Shown: one piece after another, positions 22,460-31,369 of the stretch
How the letters are laid out: each line of letters starts with the position of its first letter
Position numbering within the stretch: position 1 is the first letter of the stretch
Source of the DNA: Rhizobium hidalgonense
GTDB lineage: Bacteria > Pseudomonadota > Alphaproteobacteria > Rhizobiales > Rhizobiaceae
NCBI RefSeq assembly: GCF_002914525.1
Contig: NZ_LODW01000073.1
Span: forward strand, 1 to 34,761
Direction of reading: 5' to 3'
DNA: 34,761 nt
Notes under the pieces: generated by a model
The model's input: only the letters and a program-made list of their open reading frames with translations
What the model was told of the DNA's origin: nothing
The model's database searches: none
Position numbers and translations under genes: made by a program

Positions 22460-24818
22460 CATTGCGACGCTCCGGTCGCGCGAGCTCGGGCCGGAGACCT
22501 TCATTCCCTATATCAGGCATGTCGACGAGACGACCATTGCGCTCGAAACCCGAGCGTTGATGGCGATGATCGCTCTTGACGGCGTTTCCTTCGAAACATC
22601 GGACATCAGGGACCTCAATGGCCTGCATCGCAGCCTGAACACGCTCTATCGCAATATCGCCGACGAGCGGCTGGCGCTCTGGACGCATGTCGTGCGCCGC
22701 CGCGACAATGCCTATCCCGACGGACGCTTCGTCAATCCCTTCTCCGACGGTCTGAATGCGAAATACCGCGAGCGGATGGTTGGCGAAGATCTGTTTCGCA
22801 ACGATCTCTATCTCACCCTCGTCTGGCATCCCGGCCGGGATCCCGCCGAAAAGGCCGCCAGGCTTCTCTCCCGGCTCGGCAAGGCGCGCCGCTCCGGTAT
22901 CGAGCTTGACGAGCACGCCTTGAAGCATCTGCGCGACCGGGTGGCGGATGTCGTCGCCGGCCTGCAGCGGTTCGAGCCGCGGCAGCTTACCCTCCACGAA
23001 CATGACGGCATCCTGTTCTCCGAGCCGAGCGAGGTTCTCCACCAGATCGTCGGTGGACGGCGGGAGCCGATCCCATTGACGGAGGGACGAATTTCCTCAG
23101 CGATCTATTCCGACCGGGTGATTTTTGGGCGCGAGACCGTCGAGATCCGTCACGAGGCCGACAGCCGCTATGCCGGCATGTTCGGCTTCAAGGAATATCC
23201 GGCGACGACGCGCAGCGGCATGCTCGACGCTATCCTAACCGCACCTTTCGAGCTTATCCTGACGCAGTCCTTTGCCTTCACCTCAAAGGCCGATGCCCGA
23301 ACGATCATGGGCCGCAAGCAGAACCAGATGGTCAGCGCCGGCGACAAGGCGGCTTCGCAGATCGAGGAACTCGGCGAGGCGATGGACGACCTTGAATCCA
23401 ATCGCTTCGTTCTCGGAGAGCATCACCTTGCGCTCGCCGTCTTCGCGCCCTCGGTCAAGGAACTGACCGATCACATGGCGAAGGCGCGCGCCTATCTCAC
23501 CAGCGGCGGCGCCGTCGTCGCCCGCGAGGACCTCGGGCTTGAGGCTGCCTGGTGGGCGCAATTGCCGGGCAATTTTCGCTATCGGGCGCGCTCGGGAGCG
23601 ATTACGTCGCGCAACTTCGCAGCCCTTGCTCCCTATCACTCCTATCCGACAGGTCAGAAGGACGGCAACGAGTGGGGACCGGCCGTCGCCATGCTCAAGA
23701 CCGCATCCGGCTCACCCTTTTATTTCAACTTTCACCACGGCGACCTCGGCAACACTTTCGTCTGCGGCCCGTCGGGTGCGGGCAAGACGGTGCTGTTGAA
23801 CTTCATGCTGTCGCAGCTCGAAAAGCACGATCCGCATATGGTCTTTTTCGACAAGGACCGCGGCGCGGATCTCTTCGTACGCGCGGCCGGCGGTACTTAT
23901 CTGCCGCTGAGGAATGGTGTCGCCACCGGCTGCGCGCCGTTGAAAGCACTGGAATTCACTGCGGAAAACAAAATATTCCTCACCGGTTGGATCGCCAAGC
24001 TGGTCCGGTCCGGATCTGGCGAACTATCGATCACCGAGGTGCGCGACGTCGCCTCGGCGGTCGACGGGGTGGCGGACCTGCCGGTGGAGCGTCGCTCCAT
24101 CGGCGCCCTGCGCACCTTCCTCAACAACACCGATCCCGAGGGCATTGCCGCACGTCTGCGACGCTGGGAGAGGGGCGGGCCGCTGGGTTGGGTCTTCGAC
24201 AACGAAGCCGACGATATCGGAATTGGCGCCAGGTTCATCGGCTACGACATGACCGATTTCCTCGACAACGAGGAAATCCGCACGCCGTTGATGGCTTACC
24301 TGTTCTATCGCATCGAGCAACTGATCGACGGGCGTCGCATCATCATCGTCATCGACGAGTTCTGGAAGGCGCTGCATGATGAAGGCTTTCGTGATCTCGC
24401 CCAGAACAAGCTCAAGACGATCCGCAAGCAGAACGGTCTCATGCTGTTTGCGACTCAGAGCCCTCGCGACGCCATCGTATCGCCGATCGCCCACACTATC
24501 ATCGAGCAGTGCCCGACCCAGATCTTTCTTCCGAACCCGCGCGGCGACCGCGCCGACTATGTCGACGGCTTCAAGCTGACTGAGCGCGAATTCGAGCTCG
24601 TGTCACGAGAGCTCTCCGTCGAAAGCCGCCGGTTCATCGTCAAGCAGGAGCACAACAGCGTTGTCGCCGAATTGAACCTCAGCGGCTTCGACGACGAGCT
24701 CGCCATCCTCTCCGGCCGGACAGCCAATGTCGAGCTTGCCGATGCCATCCGATCGGAGATCGGCGAGGGACGGGAGGACTGGCTTGCCGTGTTTCATCAG
24801 AGGAGGAAGACAGCATGA
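22431..24818 (+). CDS. virB4: VirB4 ATPase of the type IV secretion system
   Basis: A 795-residue cytoplasmic ATPase that energises pilus assembly and DNA transfer. Walker A is GPSGAGKTVLLNF at about residue 446, Walker B is IIIVIDEFWKAL near 636, and the motif LMLFATQSPRDAI follows, all as in the CagE/TrbE/VirB4 family. The N-terminal domain (FIPYIRHVDETTIALETRALM) is complete, and the length is normal. ATG at 22431 lies inside virB3. An in-frame TTG at 22452, with GAAAGGGA upstream, is an alternative and would remove seven residues. The stop overlaps the virB5 start as ATGA. Confidence 0.95.
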   Translation: MTKGISALSNIATLRSRELGPETFIPYIRHVDETTIALETRALMAMIALDGVSFETSDIRDLNGLHRSLNTLYRNIADERLALWTHVVRRRDNAYPDGRFVNPFSDGLNAKYRERMVGEDLFRNDLYLTLVWHPGRDPAEKAARLLSRLGKARRSGIELDEHALKHLRDRVADVVAGLQRFEPRQLTLHEHDGILFSEPSEVLHQIVGGRREPIPLTEGRISSAIYSDRVIFGRETVEIRHEADSRYAGMFGFKEYPATTRSGMLDAILTAPFELILTQSFAFTSKADARTIMGRKQNQMVSAGDKAASQIEELGEAMDDLESNRFVLGEHHLALAVFAPSVKELTDHMAKARAYLTSGGAVVAREDLGLEAAWWAQLPGNFRYRARSGAITSRNFAALAPYHSYPTGQKDGNEWGPAVAMLKTASGSPFYFNFHHGDLGNTFVCGPSGAGKTVLLNFMLSQLEKHDPHMVFFDKDRGADLFVRAAGGTYLPLRNGVATGCAPLKALEFTAENKIFLTGWIAKLVRSGSGELSITEVRDVASAVDGVADLPVERRSIGALRTFLNNTDPEGIAARLRRWERGGPLGWVFDNEADDIGIGARFIGYDMTDFLDNEEIRTPLMAYLFYRIEQLIDGRRIIIVIDEFWKALHDEGFRDLAQNKLKTIRKQNGLMLFATQSPRDAIVSPIAHTIIEQCPTQIFLPNPRGDRADYVDGFKLTEREFELVSRELSVESRRFIVKQEHNSVVAELNLSGFDDELAILSGRTANVELADAIRSEIGEGREDWLAVFHQRRKTA

Positions 24819-25516
24819 TCCGTACAGGAACGATGCGGCCATTGTTCGTATCGGCCGCTCTTTTGGCGTCGGCGGTGCTGGCATCGGCGCAGGGCATCCC
24901 CGTCATCGATCAGACATCGATCGCCAAGCAGACCGAGAGCATTACGCAGCTGAAGTCCCAGCTCGACGCCTTGAACCAGCAGCTCCAGCAGGCCCAGCAG
25001 CTCTACGGCTCGCTGAACAAGATCACCAACATGGCCGACGTCGCCAACCTGCTGAACGATCCGTCGATCCGCAAGGCGCTTCCACAGGACTTCAACGCGA
25101 TCGAGGGGCTGTTCAAAGGTTCCAGCAGCGGCGTCTTCGGCAGTTCCGCTTCGAAATTCCTGCAGGACAACTCCAGCTATCGCACCGATGCCGATGATTT
25201 CTATGCGCAGGAACTGTCGCGCATCCAGAACCAGAACGCCGGCCAGATGAGCCTCGGCCAGCAGATCTACGATGCGGCGACCAAGCGCATCGACGGCATC
25301 GATGAGCTTCGCCAGAAAATCTCAAGTGCTGCCGACGCCAAGGACATCGCCGATCTGCAGGCCCGCCTCCAGGCCGAAACCGCCTTCTTGCAAACCGACG
25401 TCTTGCGCATGCAGGGCCTGCAGATGGTCCAGCAGGCCCAGGTGCAGGTCGATGACCAACGGAAGGCCGAGGACTGGCGCAAGCGCATGGACACGATGGG
25501 AGCGGCGCTCAAATGA
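24815..25516 (+). CDS. virB5: VirB5 minor pilin/adhesin
   Basis: A 233-residue exported protein. The signal peptide (RPLFVSAALLASAVLASAQG) ends near residue 26. The mature protein is mostly helical, with a glutamine-rich coiled-coil start (ITQLKSQLDALNQQLQQAQQ) and a C-terminal helix pair ending VDDQRKAEDWRKRM. This is the pattern of VirB5/TrbJ, which sits at the pilus tip. The start overlaps virB4 by four bases, and the stop overlaps the lipoprotein gene that follows by four. Confidence 0.88.
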   Translation: MIRTGTMRPLFVSAALLASAVLASAQGIPVIDQTSIAKQTESITQLKSQLDALNQQLQQAQQLYGSLNKITNMADVANLLNDPSIRKALPQDFNAIEGLFKGSSSGVFGSSASKFLQDNSSYRTDADDFYAQELSRIQNQNAGQMSLGQQIYDAATKRIDGIDELRQKISSAADAKDIADLQARLQAETAFLQTDVLRMQGLQMVQQAQVQVDDQRKAEDWRKRMDTMGAALK

Positions 25517-25746
25517 AGTGGCTTCTTTTTAGCGCGGCAATGCTTTTTCTGGCGGCCTGCTCCCCGCAGGCGGAGAAGATTTACACGGTCGATGAGTTCA
25601 TGGCGGACGATGCTCTGCTCGCGAAAATCATCGGCGAATGCCGTAACAATCCCGGAGAACTCCGTGATACGCCCAATTGCCGCAACGCCGAGGCGGCCGA
25701 CGGCAAGCTGCGGCTGGAGCGGATGGGCAAATCGTTGGGAGGCTGA
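25513..25746 (+). CDS. eexN: EexN-type entry-exclusion lipoprotein
   Basis: A 77-residue lipoprotein. The signal ends in the lipobox LAAC, with cysteine at residue 16. The mature part contains YTVDEFMADDALLAKIIGECRN and NPGELRDTPNCRNAEAA, with the two further cysteines of EexN-like proteins. EexN blocks re-entry of a related plasmid into a cell that already carries it. The place between virB5 and virB6 is the usual one in rhizobial and pKM101-like clusters. The ATGA overlap with virB5 shows co-translation, and virB6 starts two bases after the stop codon. Confidence 0.85.
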   Translation: MKWLLFSAAMLFLAACSPQAEKIYTVDEFMADDALLAKIIGECRNNPGELRDTPNCRNAEAADGKLRLERMGKSLGG

Positions 25747-25748
25747 CG

Positions 25749-26681
25749 ATGTATCAGGTCTTCAGCTTCGTCGACGGGCAGTTCAAGGCACCGCTCGAGA
25801 ACTTCATTTCGTCGGGCACCTCCAATATCGCCAGCTGGGTCAGCGGCCCGCTGACGGCCGCACTTACACTTTATGTCGTGCTCTACGGTTATCTCGTTCT
25901 GCGCGGCTCCGTGCAGGAACCGATCCTCGAATTCGCTTTCCGAGCGATGAAGCTCGCCATCATCGTCATGCTGGTGAGGAATGCCGGCGAGTATCAAACC
26001 TACGTCACCAATATCTTTTTCGATGCGCTGCCGCGCGAAATCTCGCAGGCGCTGAACTCCGGCGCGGCGCCGAGCGCCTCCACATTCGACAGCCTGCTGG
26101 ATAAGGGCCAGAGGTGCGCCAAAGAGATATGGTCGCGGGGCTCGTGGCCTATCGATATCGTCACCGGCGTGGGCGGCCTGCTGGTTATCGGCGCAAGTTT
26201 TCTTGTCGCGGCGATCGGTTATATAGTTTCGCTCTATGCCCGGCTGGCGCTTGCCATCGTGCTGGCAATAGGTCCGATCTTCATCGCGCTCGCCATGTTC
26301 CAGTCGACCCGCCGATTCACGGAATCCTGGATCGGCCAACTCGCCAACTTCGTCATCCTGCAGGTGCTGGTGGTGGCGATCGGCTCGCTGCTGATCACCT
26401 GCATCGACACGACGTTTACGGCGATCGAAAGCTATAGTGACGTGCTTATGCGGCCGATCGCGCTCTGCGCCATTTGCGTTGCCGCACTCTACGTCTTCTA
26501 CCAACTGCCCGGCATCGCTTCAGCTCTCGCGGCGGGCGGGGCGTCGCTCACCTACGGCTACGGCGCCGCCCGCGATGCGCATGAAAGCACGCTCGCCTGG
26601 GCGACATCCCACACAGTCAGAGCGGTCGGCCGCGGCGCGCGTTCCGTCGGCCGCCGCCTGACTCCAGGCCGGACCGAATGA
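25749..26681 (+). CDS. virB6: VirB6 polytopic inner-membrane protein
   Basis: A 310-residue membrane protein. Hydrophobic helices occur around residues 30-52 and 68-86, at 145-190 (two or three, including VGGLLVIGASFLVAAIGYIV) and at 200-260 (ANFVILQVLVVAIGSLLI, PIALCAICVAALYVFYQL), followed by a basic cytoplasmic tail. A conserved tryptophan/PID turn (SWPIDIVTG) lies before the third group. This is the VirB6/TrbL plan, part of the inner-membrane channel. The frame is open from 25677, but ATG at 25749, two bases after eexN, is the likely start. Confidence 0.9.
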   Translation: MYQVFSFVDGQFKAPLENFISSGTSNIASWVSGPLTAALTLYVVLYGYLVLRGSVQEPILEFAFRAMKLAIIVMLVRNAGEYQTYVTNIFFDALPREISQALNSGAAPSASTFDSLLDKGQRCAKEIWSRGSWPIDIVTGVGGLLVIGASFLVAAIGYIVSLYARLALAIVLAIGPIFIALAMFQSTRRFTESWIGQLANFVILQVLVVAIGSLLITCIDTTFTAIESYSDVLMRPIALCAICVAALYVFYQLPGIASALAAGGASLTYGYGAARDAHESTLAWATSHTVRAVGRGARSVGRRLTPGRTE

Positions 26682-26720
26682 CGGCCACCAATGCTTCAGA
26701 TAATTGAACAGGTTTTTTGG

Positions 26721-27002
26721 ATGCTCCGAATCGTTTTATCGCTTTTTCTGACCGCTGGTCTCGTAGGCTGCGGTTCGATGTCCCACCCGCTGCCGAAATG
26801 TGATGGTTATTCCCGCCGGCCGCTGAACCGCGCCATGTGGCAATGGCAGGACAGTGGAGGCGAGCAGCCGGCGACGCGGGGCGTTCCCGCTGAACCGACA
26901 AGCCACGCTGCCTCCTATGTGTCGGAACCATCTTCAGGCACACCGGCCGCTTTCGGGCATTTCGATGTCGCGGGCTCCTACCGTCCATGCGAGGGCGAGT
27001 GA
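26721..27002 (+). CDS. virB7: VirB7-like outer-membrane lipoprotein
   Basis: A 93-residue lipoprotein. The signal MLRIVLSLFLTAGLVGC has a lipobox LVGC, with cysteine at residue 17. The mature start SMSHPLPKCDGYSRRPLNRAMW contains the extra cysteine that in VirB7 proteins can bond to VirB9. VirB7 anchors the core complex to the outer membrane. I chose ATG 26721, with AGG upstream, over ATG 26691, which would put ten residues before the signal. The mature part is longer than the classical 40-residue VirB7, so the name rests on position and lipobox. Confidence 0.78.
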   Translation: MLRIVLSLFLTAGLVGCGSMSHPLPKCDGYSRRPLNRAMWQWQDSGGEQPATRGVPAEPTSHAASYVSEPSSGTPAAFGHFDVAGSYRPCEGE

Positions 27003-27003
27003 C

Positions 27004-27675
27004 ATGGTGACCACGAATAACCTCAAAAGTTACTTCGACAAAGCCCGCCGGTTCGATCAGGACCGGATGATCCAGGTCGAGCGTTCCGCCCGCATCGCTT
27101 GGTTCGTCGCTGCTTGCGCCGGCACGCTTGCTGCCGTTTCCGTCTTTGCCGTTGCCGGCCTCACTCCTTTGAAAACCGTCGAGCCCTTCGTCGTGCGGGT
27201 CGATAATTCCACCGGCATCGTCGATGTGGTCTCGGCGCTGACATCCACCGCCGGCACCTACGACGAGGCCGTCACCAAATATTTCGCGGCCAAATATGTC
27301 CGCGCCCGCGAGGGCTACGTCTGGAGCGAGGGCGAGGAGAATTTCCGCACCGTCGCCTTGCTGTCGACGCAGCCGGAACAGACTCGATTTGCCGCAGTCT
27401 ACCGCGGCAGCAATCCCGATTCCCCGCAAAACATTTATGGCCGCAGCGCCACGTCGCGGATCAACATTGTTTCCATCTCGCTGATCAACGCCAATGTGGC
27501 ATCCGTCCGCTATATGAGGACCGTGACCCGCGGTGACGAGGTGCGCACCACGCACTGGGTTGCGACCCTGACCTTCTCCTATGCCAACGCTCCGATGTCC
27601 TCGACCGACCGGCTGACCAATCCGCTCGGCTTCGTCGTCAGCGAATATCGCGCCGATCCGGAGACCATCAATTGA
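27004..27675 (+). CDS. virB8: VirB8 inner-membrane assembly factor
   Basis: A 223-residue bitopic protein. A short cytoplasmic start (YFDKARRFDQDRMIQVERSA) leads into one membrane helix (WFVAACAGTLAAVSVFAVAG, about 33-52). The periplasmic NTF2-like domain has TPLKTVEPFVVRVDNSTGIV, then EAVTKYFAAKYVRAREGY and VRTTHWVATLTFSY, all typical of VirB8. ATG at 27004 is one base after the virB7 stop; an in-frame codon at 26854 lies inside virB7. The end overlaps the virB9 start by four bases. Confidence 0.93.
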   Translation: MVTTNNLKSYFDKARRFDQDRMIQVERSARIAWFVAACAGTLAAVSVFAVAGLTPLKTVEPFVVRVDNSTGIVDVVSALTSTAGTYDEAVTKYFAAKYVRAREGYVWSEGEENFRTVALLSTQPEQTRFAAVYRGSNPDSPQNIYGRSATSRINIVSISLINANVASVRYMRTVTRGDEVRTTHWVATLTFSYANAPMSSTDRLTNPLGFVVSEYRADPETIN

Positions 27676-28529
27676 GACCGCACTTTCTCCTTCCGCTCAT
27701 CCTGGCCACCGGGTTTTCGTCTGCAGCGCTCGCCCTCGAGACGCCGCGCGGCGCCACGCAGGACAGCCGCATCCGTTTCGTCGACTACCAGCCCTATAAC
27801 ATCACCAAAGTCGTCGGCACGCTGCGGTCTTCGGTGCAAATCGAATTCGCCGCCGACGAGGAAATCGCTCATGTGGCGCTTGGCAACAGCGTTGCTTGGG
27901 AAGTGGCGCCGGCCGGCAACATCCTGTTCCTGAAGCCCAGGGAAAATCAGCCGGTGACGAATATCTCGGTCGTGACGACACGACGGGACGGCTCGACCCG
28001 CAGCTATCAGATGGAACTCACCGTCCGCGACGGCAGCGTCGAAGCCGGTCAGAACACCTATTTCTATGTGAAATATCGCTATCCCGCTGATGAGGCGGAG
28101 CGGCGGCGCCAGGAAGCAGCTGCGCGCGCGCAGGCGGCACAGGCCGGCGAGGCCGATCGCGTGCTTGCCCTTCACGAAGCTTATGGACCGCGCAACTGGC
28201 GTTATTCGGCGCAAGGGTCCCAGGCGCTCGAACCGCAAGCGGTCTATGACAACGGCAAGGTCACCACCTTCGCCTTTGCCGGCAACCAGGAAATGCCGGC
28301 GATCTATACGGAAAATTCCGACGGCAGCGAAAGCCTGGTTCCGAAGTCAGTCGACGGCAATCTCGTCCTCGTTCACGCGATCAGCCGCAAGTTCATACTG
28401 CGCCGTGGCGGCGACGTGCTTTGCGTCTTCAACGAAGCCTACGATCGCGTCGGCACCAATCCCGAGACTAACACGACGTCACCATCGGTCGAGCGCGTCG
28501 TCAAAGTGCCGCCCGGCGCGGCGCAATAG
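27672..28529 (+). CDS. virB9: VirB9 outer-membrane core component
   Basis: A 285-residue exported protein. A signal peptide (RPHFLLPLILATGFSSAALA) precedes the N-terminal domain (DSRIRFVDYQPYNITKVVGT), a middle linker rich in Ala/Arg (AERRRQEAAARAQAAQAGEA) and the C-terminal sandwich (VTTFAFAGNQEMPAIYTENS, REFILRRGG-like KFILRRGGDVLCVFNEAYD) that binds VirB7. The start codon is TTG at 27672, overlapping the virB8 stop as TTGA. No later methionine would leave a signal peptide, so this unusual start is well supported. Confidence 0.92.
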   Translation: MRPHFLLPLILATGFSSAALALETPRGATQDSRIRFVDYQPYNITKVVGTLRSSVQIEFAADEEIAHVALGNSVAWEVAPAGNILFLKPRENQPVTNISVVTTRRDGSTRSYQMELTVRDGSVEAGQNTYFYVKYRYPADEAERRRQEAAARAQAAQAGEADRVLALHEAYGPRNWRYSAQGSQALEPQAVYDNGKVTTFAFAGNQEMPAIYTENSDGSESLVPKSVDGNLVLVHAISRKFILRRGGDVLCVFNEAYDRVGTNPETNTTSPSVERVVKVPPGAAQ

Positions 28530-28537
28530 GAGGTGAC

Positions 28538-29710
28538 ATGGCCGAGGAAGAGATGACCCAGATTCCGGGCGAGCGCGCCGAGACGTCGGCCGGTGGCCGG
28601 CTCGACAATAACCCGATCCTCAAACGCGGCGTTGTCGCCTTGGCGATCGTCGTCTTTGTCGCCTTCGCTCTCTGGTCGATGCGAGGGCAGGACAAACCGT
28701 CAGACGGTGCCCAGCCGGAGCGGGTTGTCATCCGGCAGACATCGGATTTCGAACCGGCGAAGGAGCCGGTCCAACCAGTGGTGCCGCCGCCAGCAGTCCA
28801 ACTCCCGACGCCTGTCGCCGCCGAGCGGGCGCCGACCGACGATGACAAGCTGCTCGACGCTGCCCGCCGTGCGCCGGTCATCGCCTATGGCAGCGAGAAA
28901 TCGCCGGCCACGCGGCGGCAGGATCAGGATGCGGCGGCGGATCAGGCTTCGAATTATGTGCCGTTCGGCAACAATCAAGCAGGCCTCGGCTCGCAGGGTG
29001 AAAACGAAGACCAGCGCTTCCGCTTGCTGACGCCGACGCAATTGCAGGGATCGCGTGCCGGCACGTTGGGCAACCGCGATTTCATTGTCGCAATGGGGAC
29101 ATCCATTCCTTGCGTTCTCGAGACCGCGCTCTCCTCCGATCAGCCAGGGTTCACGAGCTGCGTCATCAACCGGGACGTTCTCTCAGATAATGGCCGCGTG
29201 GTGCTGATGGAAAAAGGCACGCAGATCGTCGGAGAATATCGCGGCGGTCTTCGCCGTGGCCAAAAGCGCCTGTTCGTTCTCTGGAACCGGGCGAAGACGC
29301 CGAAAGGCGTGATCATCACTTTGGCTTCGCCGGCAACCGATGCGCTTGGCCGGGCCGGCATCGATGGTTATGTGGACACCCATTGGTGGGAGCGGTTCGG
29401 CAGCGCAATGCTCCTGTCGATCGTCGGTGATGCCAGCTCTTATGCCAGCAGCCGGCTGCAGGACAGCGATGTCGACGCGCAAAACACCACCAGCGCCGGT
29501 CAGCAGGCGGCGGCGATCGCCGTCGAGCAATCGATCAACATTCCGCCGACGCTCATGAAACATCAGGGCGAGCTGGTTTCGATCTTCGTCGCACGCGACC
29601 TCGACTTCTCGAGCGTTTATCGGCTTCGCGTGACCGAGCCCCGCAATCGCGTCTACGACCGTGCTGTCCTTGGGGATTTCAGCCCCTCCTCGAAGCTCGT
29701 GACAAAATAG
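28538..29710 (+). CDS. virB10: VirB10 core-complex scaffold
   Basis: A 390-residue protein spanning both membranes. It has a short cytoplasmic tail, a membrane helix at about 28-46 (GVVALAIVVFVAFALWSM) and a proline-rich periplasmic stretch (VQPVVPPPAVQLPTP). The TrbI/VirB10 domain follows, with FIVAMGTSIPCVLETALSS, GRVVLMEKGTQIVGEY and GIDGYVDTHWWERFGSAML. It senses ATP use by the inner-membrane ATPases and gates the outer pore. ATG at 28538 has AGGAGG upstream, the strongest ribosome site of the operon. Confidence 0.95.
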   Translation: MAEEEMTQIPGERAETSAGGRLDNNPILKRGVVALAIVVFVAFALWSMRGQDKPSDGAQPERVVIRQTSDFEPAKEPVQPVVPPPAVQLPTPVAAERAPTDDDKLLDAARRAPVIAYGSEKSPATRRQDQDAAADQASNYVPFGNNQAGLGSQGENEDQRFRLLTPTQLQGSRAGTLGNRDFIVAMGTSIPCVLETALSSDQPGFTSCVINRDVLSDNGRVVLMEKGTQIVGEYRGGLRRGQKRLFVLWNRAKTPKGVIITLASPATDALGRAGIDGYVDTHWWERFGSAMLLSIVGDASSYASSRLQDSDVDAQNTTSAGQQAAAIAVEQSINIPPTLMKHQGELVSIFVARDLDFSSVYRLRVTEPRNRVYDRAVLGDFSPSSKLVTK

Positions 29711-29718
29711 GTTCGGCA

Positions 29719-30747
29719 ATGACTGAAGCTGCCGACGCCGGCGTCGTGCGCGAACTGCTTTCGCCGCTATCACGCTTCCTGCGTGACAAGACCCTCTATG
29801 AGGTCATCGTCAACCGGCCAGGGCAGGTTGTCACGGAGGGGAGACAGGGATGGCAGACCTATGAGATGCCCGAACTCTCTTTCGACAGGTTGATGCGTCT
29901 CGCCCGCTCGGTCGCGAGCTTTTCCAATCAGGCGATCGACCAGACGCGACCGATCCTGTCGGCGACGTTGCCGGATGATGAGCGGATCCAGATCGTCATC
30001 CCGCCGGCAACGACGAGGGGAACCGTCAGCATCACCATCCGCAAGCCGTCCTCCGTGTCGCTGACCCTTGAGGATCTCGATCATGGGGGATTGTTCGCCG
30101 ATGTTTTGCGGGTCGACGGCGACGGGAGCCGATCGGACCAAAGGCTGTTGGAATACTATCGCATTGGCGCCTACAAAGCGTTTCTCCGGGAGGCGGTGTT
30201 TGCAAGAAAGAACATCATCATCTCCGGCGCAACCGGGTCGGGAAAAACAACTCTATCGAAAGCGCTGATCCGCCACATTCCGCAAAGCGAGCGGATTATT
30301 TCGATCGAAGACACTCCGGAACTGGTGGTCCCGCAGCCCAACCACGTTCGACTGTTCTATTCCAAAGGCGGCCAGGGATTGTCTAAAGTCGATGCGAAGG
30401 ATCTGCTGGAATCCTGCTTGCGCATGCGGCCCGACCGCATCCTACTTCAGGAGCTCCGAGACGGCACGGCATTCTACTACATCCGCAATGTCAACTCCGG
30501 CCATCCTGGCTCCATCACCACCGTCCATGCCGACTCCGCCCGCCTCGCCTTTGAGCAGCTGACTTTGCTGGTCAAGGAGTCGGAGGGTGGTGGGGACCTC
30601 GAACGGCACGACATCCGCGAGATGTTGACGATCGCGGTCGACATCATCATCCAATGCAAGCGTATCGACGGCCGGTTTCGGGTGAGCGAGATCTACTATC
30701 GAGACGCCACGACTGACCTCGGCCGCTCTTCGTCGGATCGAGCTTAA
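29719..30747 (+). CDS. virB11: VirB11 traffic ATPase
   Basis: A 342-residue hexameric ATPase of the secretion superfamily. The N-terminal domain (LRDKTLYEVIVNRPGQVV) is followed by Walker A GATGSGKTTLSKAL near residue 170. The Asp box ERIISIEDTPELVVPQPNHV, Walker B MRPDRILLQELRDGTAFYY and the His box NSGHPGSITTVHADSARLAF come next. All catalytic motifs are present. It is the last gene of the operon. ATG at 29719 lies eight bases after virB10. No VirD4/TraG coupling-protein gene follows; the next genes are on the other strand. Confidence 0.95.
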   Translation: MTEAADAGVVRELLSPLSRFLRDKTLYEVIVNRPGQVVTEGRQGWQTYEMPELSFDRLMRLARSVASFSNQAIDQTRPILSATLPDDERIQIVIPPATTRGTVSITIRKPSSVSLTLEDLDHGGLFADVLRVDGDGSRSDQRLLEYYRIGAYKAFLREAVFARKNIIISGATGSGKTTLSKALIRHIPQSERIISIEDTPELVVPQPNHVRLFYSKGGQGLSKVDAKDLLESCLRMRPDRILLQELRDGTAFYYIRNVNSGHPGSITTVHADSARLAFEQLTLLVKESEGGGDLERHDIREMLTIAVDIIIQCKRIDGRFRVSEIYYRDATTDLGRSSSDRA

Positions 30748-30790
30748 CGGGTTGCTTCCGGGCCTCTAACAATTCTGTCGGTCTCGACCG

Positions 30791-31369
30791 TCAGTCCAAT
30801 TGTGCTGCCTTCTCACGCAGGACCACTGAAAACGCGCGGAGCCCCTGATGGTCCAGTGCATCAATGAATTCGTGAACCGCCGGCACCGTCTTGCGTAAAT
30901 TCAACCGGGCGTGCCTGATGCTGTCGATCAATGCGCTCGAAAAGGTGGAATGGAGGCCCACGAGGAAATTGTCTGGCGATACGCAGGTCACCCCATGAGG
31001 CCGAAGGTCCGCGGCTGGGAAATCCTTGAGATTCCACGTGACAATCACAGAAGCCTTTCCGGCGATGGCTGCAGCTAAAACATGACGATCATCCGGATCC
31101 GGTAGCGAGAGGTCGGGGATGAGAATTCGGCGGTTGCCGACATCGGCATCGGGCAAGACTTTTTTGATCCGATCACGGGTCGCTTCCAGACGGGGGAAGG
31201 GTATCTCGGGTGAGCCGATGGCCAGATTGCGAATCCACTCGGCGTGGATGTCGTCGGTCCAGCGTGCGTCGACGAGACCGTCGAAAGCACACTGGACCAA
31301 GACATTACGCAAATGGAAAGGGTAGAGGACGCAGGCATCATAGACCGCGACAGGCGGCTTAGAGGCCAT
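30791..31369 (-). CDS. PIN-domain toxin (VapC-like ribonuclease)
   Basis: A 192-residue protein. Acidic residues of the PIN fold are visible: Asp11 (VAVYDACVLYPF), Glu44 (HAEWIRN), Asp93/Asp94 (LPDPDDRHVLAAAI) and Asp116 after a conserved Asn (VTWNLKDFPAADL). PIN toxins cut RNA, often tRNA, using magnesium. It is longer than classical VapC (about 130 residues) and carries a C-terminal helical extension, as in the PIN_3 group. ATG at 31369 overlaps the end of the upstream antitoxin gene by 11 bases. It is convergent with virB11, with only 43 bases between. Confidence 0.85.
   Translation of the reverse strand: MASKPPVAVYDACVLYPFHLRNVLVQCAFDGLVDARWTDDIHAEWIRNLAIGSPEIPFPRLEATRDRIKKVLPDADVGNRRILIPDLSLPDPDDRHVLAAAIAGKASVIVTWNLKDFPAADLRPHGVTCVSPDNFLVGLHSTFSSALIDSIRHARLNLRKTVPAVHEFIDALDHQGLRAFSVVLREKAAQLD

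Noticed and set aside
25581..26504. 307-codon minus-strand open frame over eexN/virB6.
   Set aside because: Antisense shadow of GC-rich coding sequence; the plus-strand genes have clear family motifs and operon spacing.
10501..30781. TAACAATTCTGTCGG occurs exactly at 10501-10515 and 30767-30781.
   Set aside because: One 15-base match is close to chance expectation in a window of this size, and the two contexts share nothing else.
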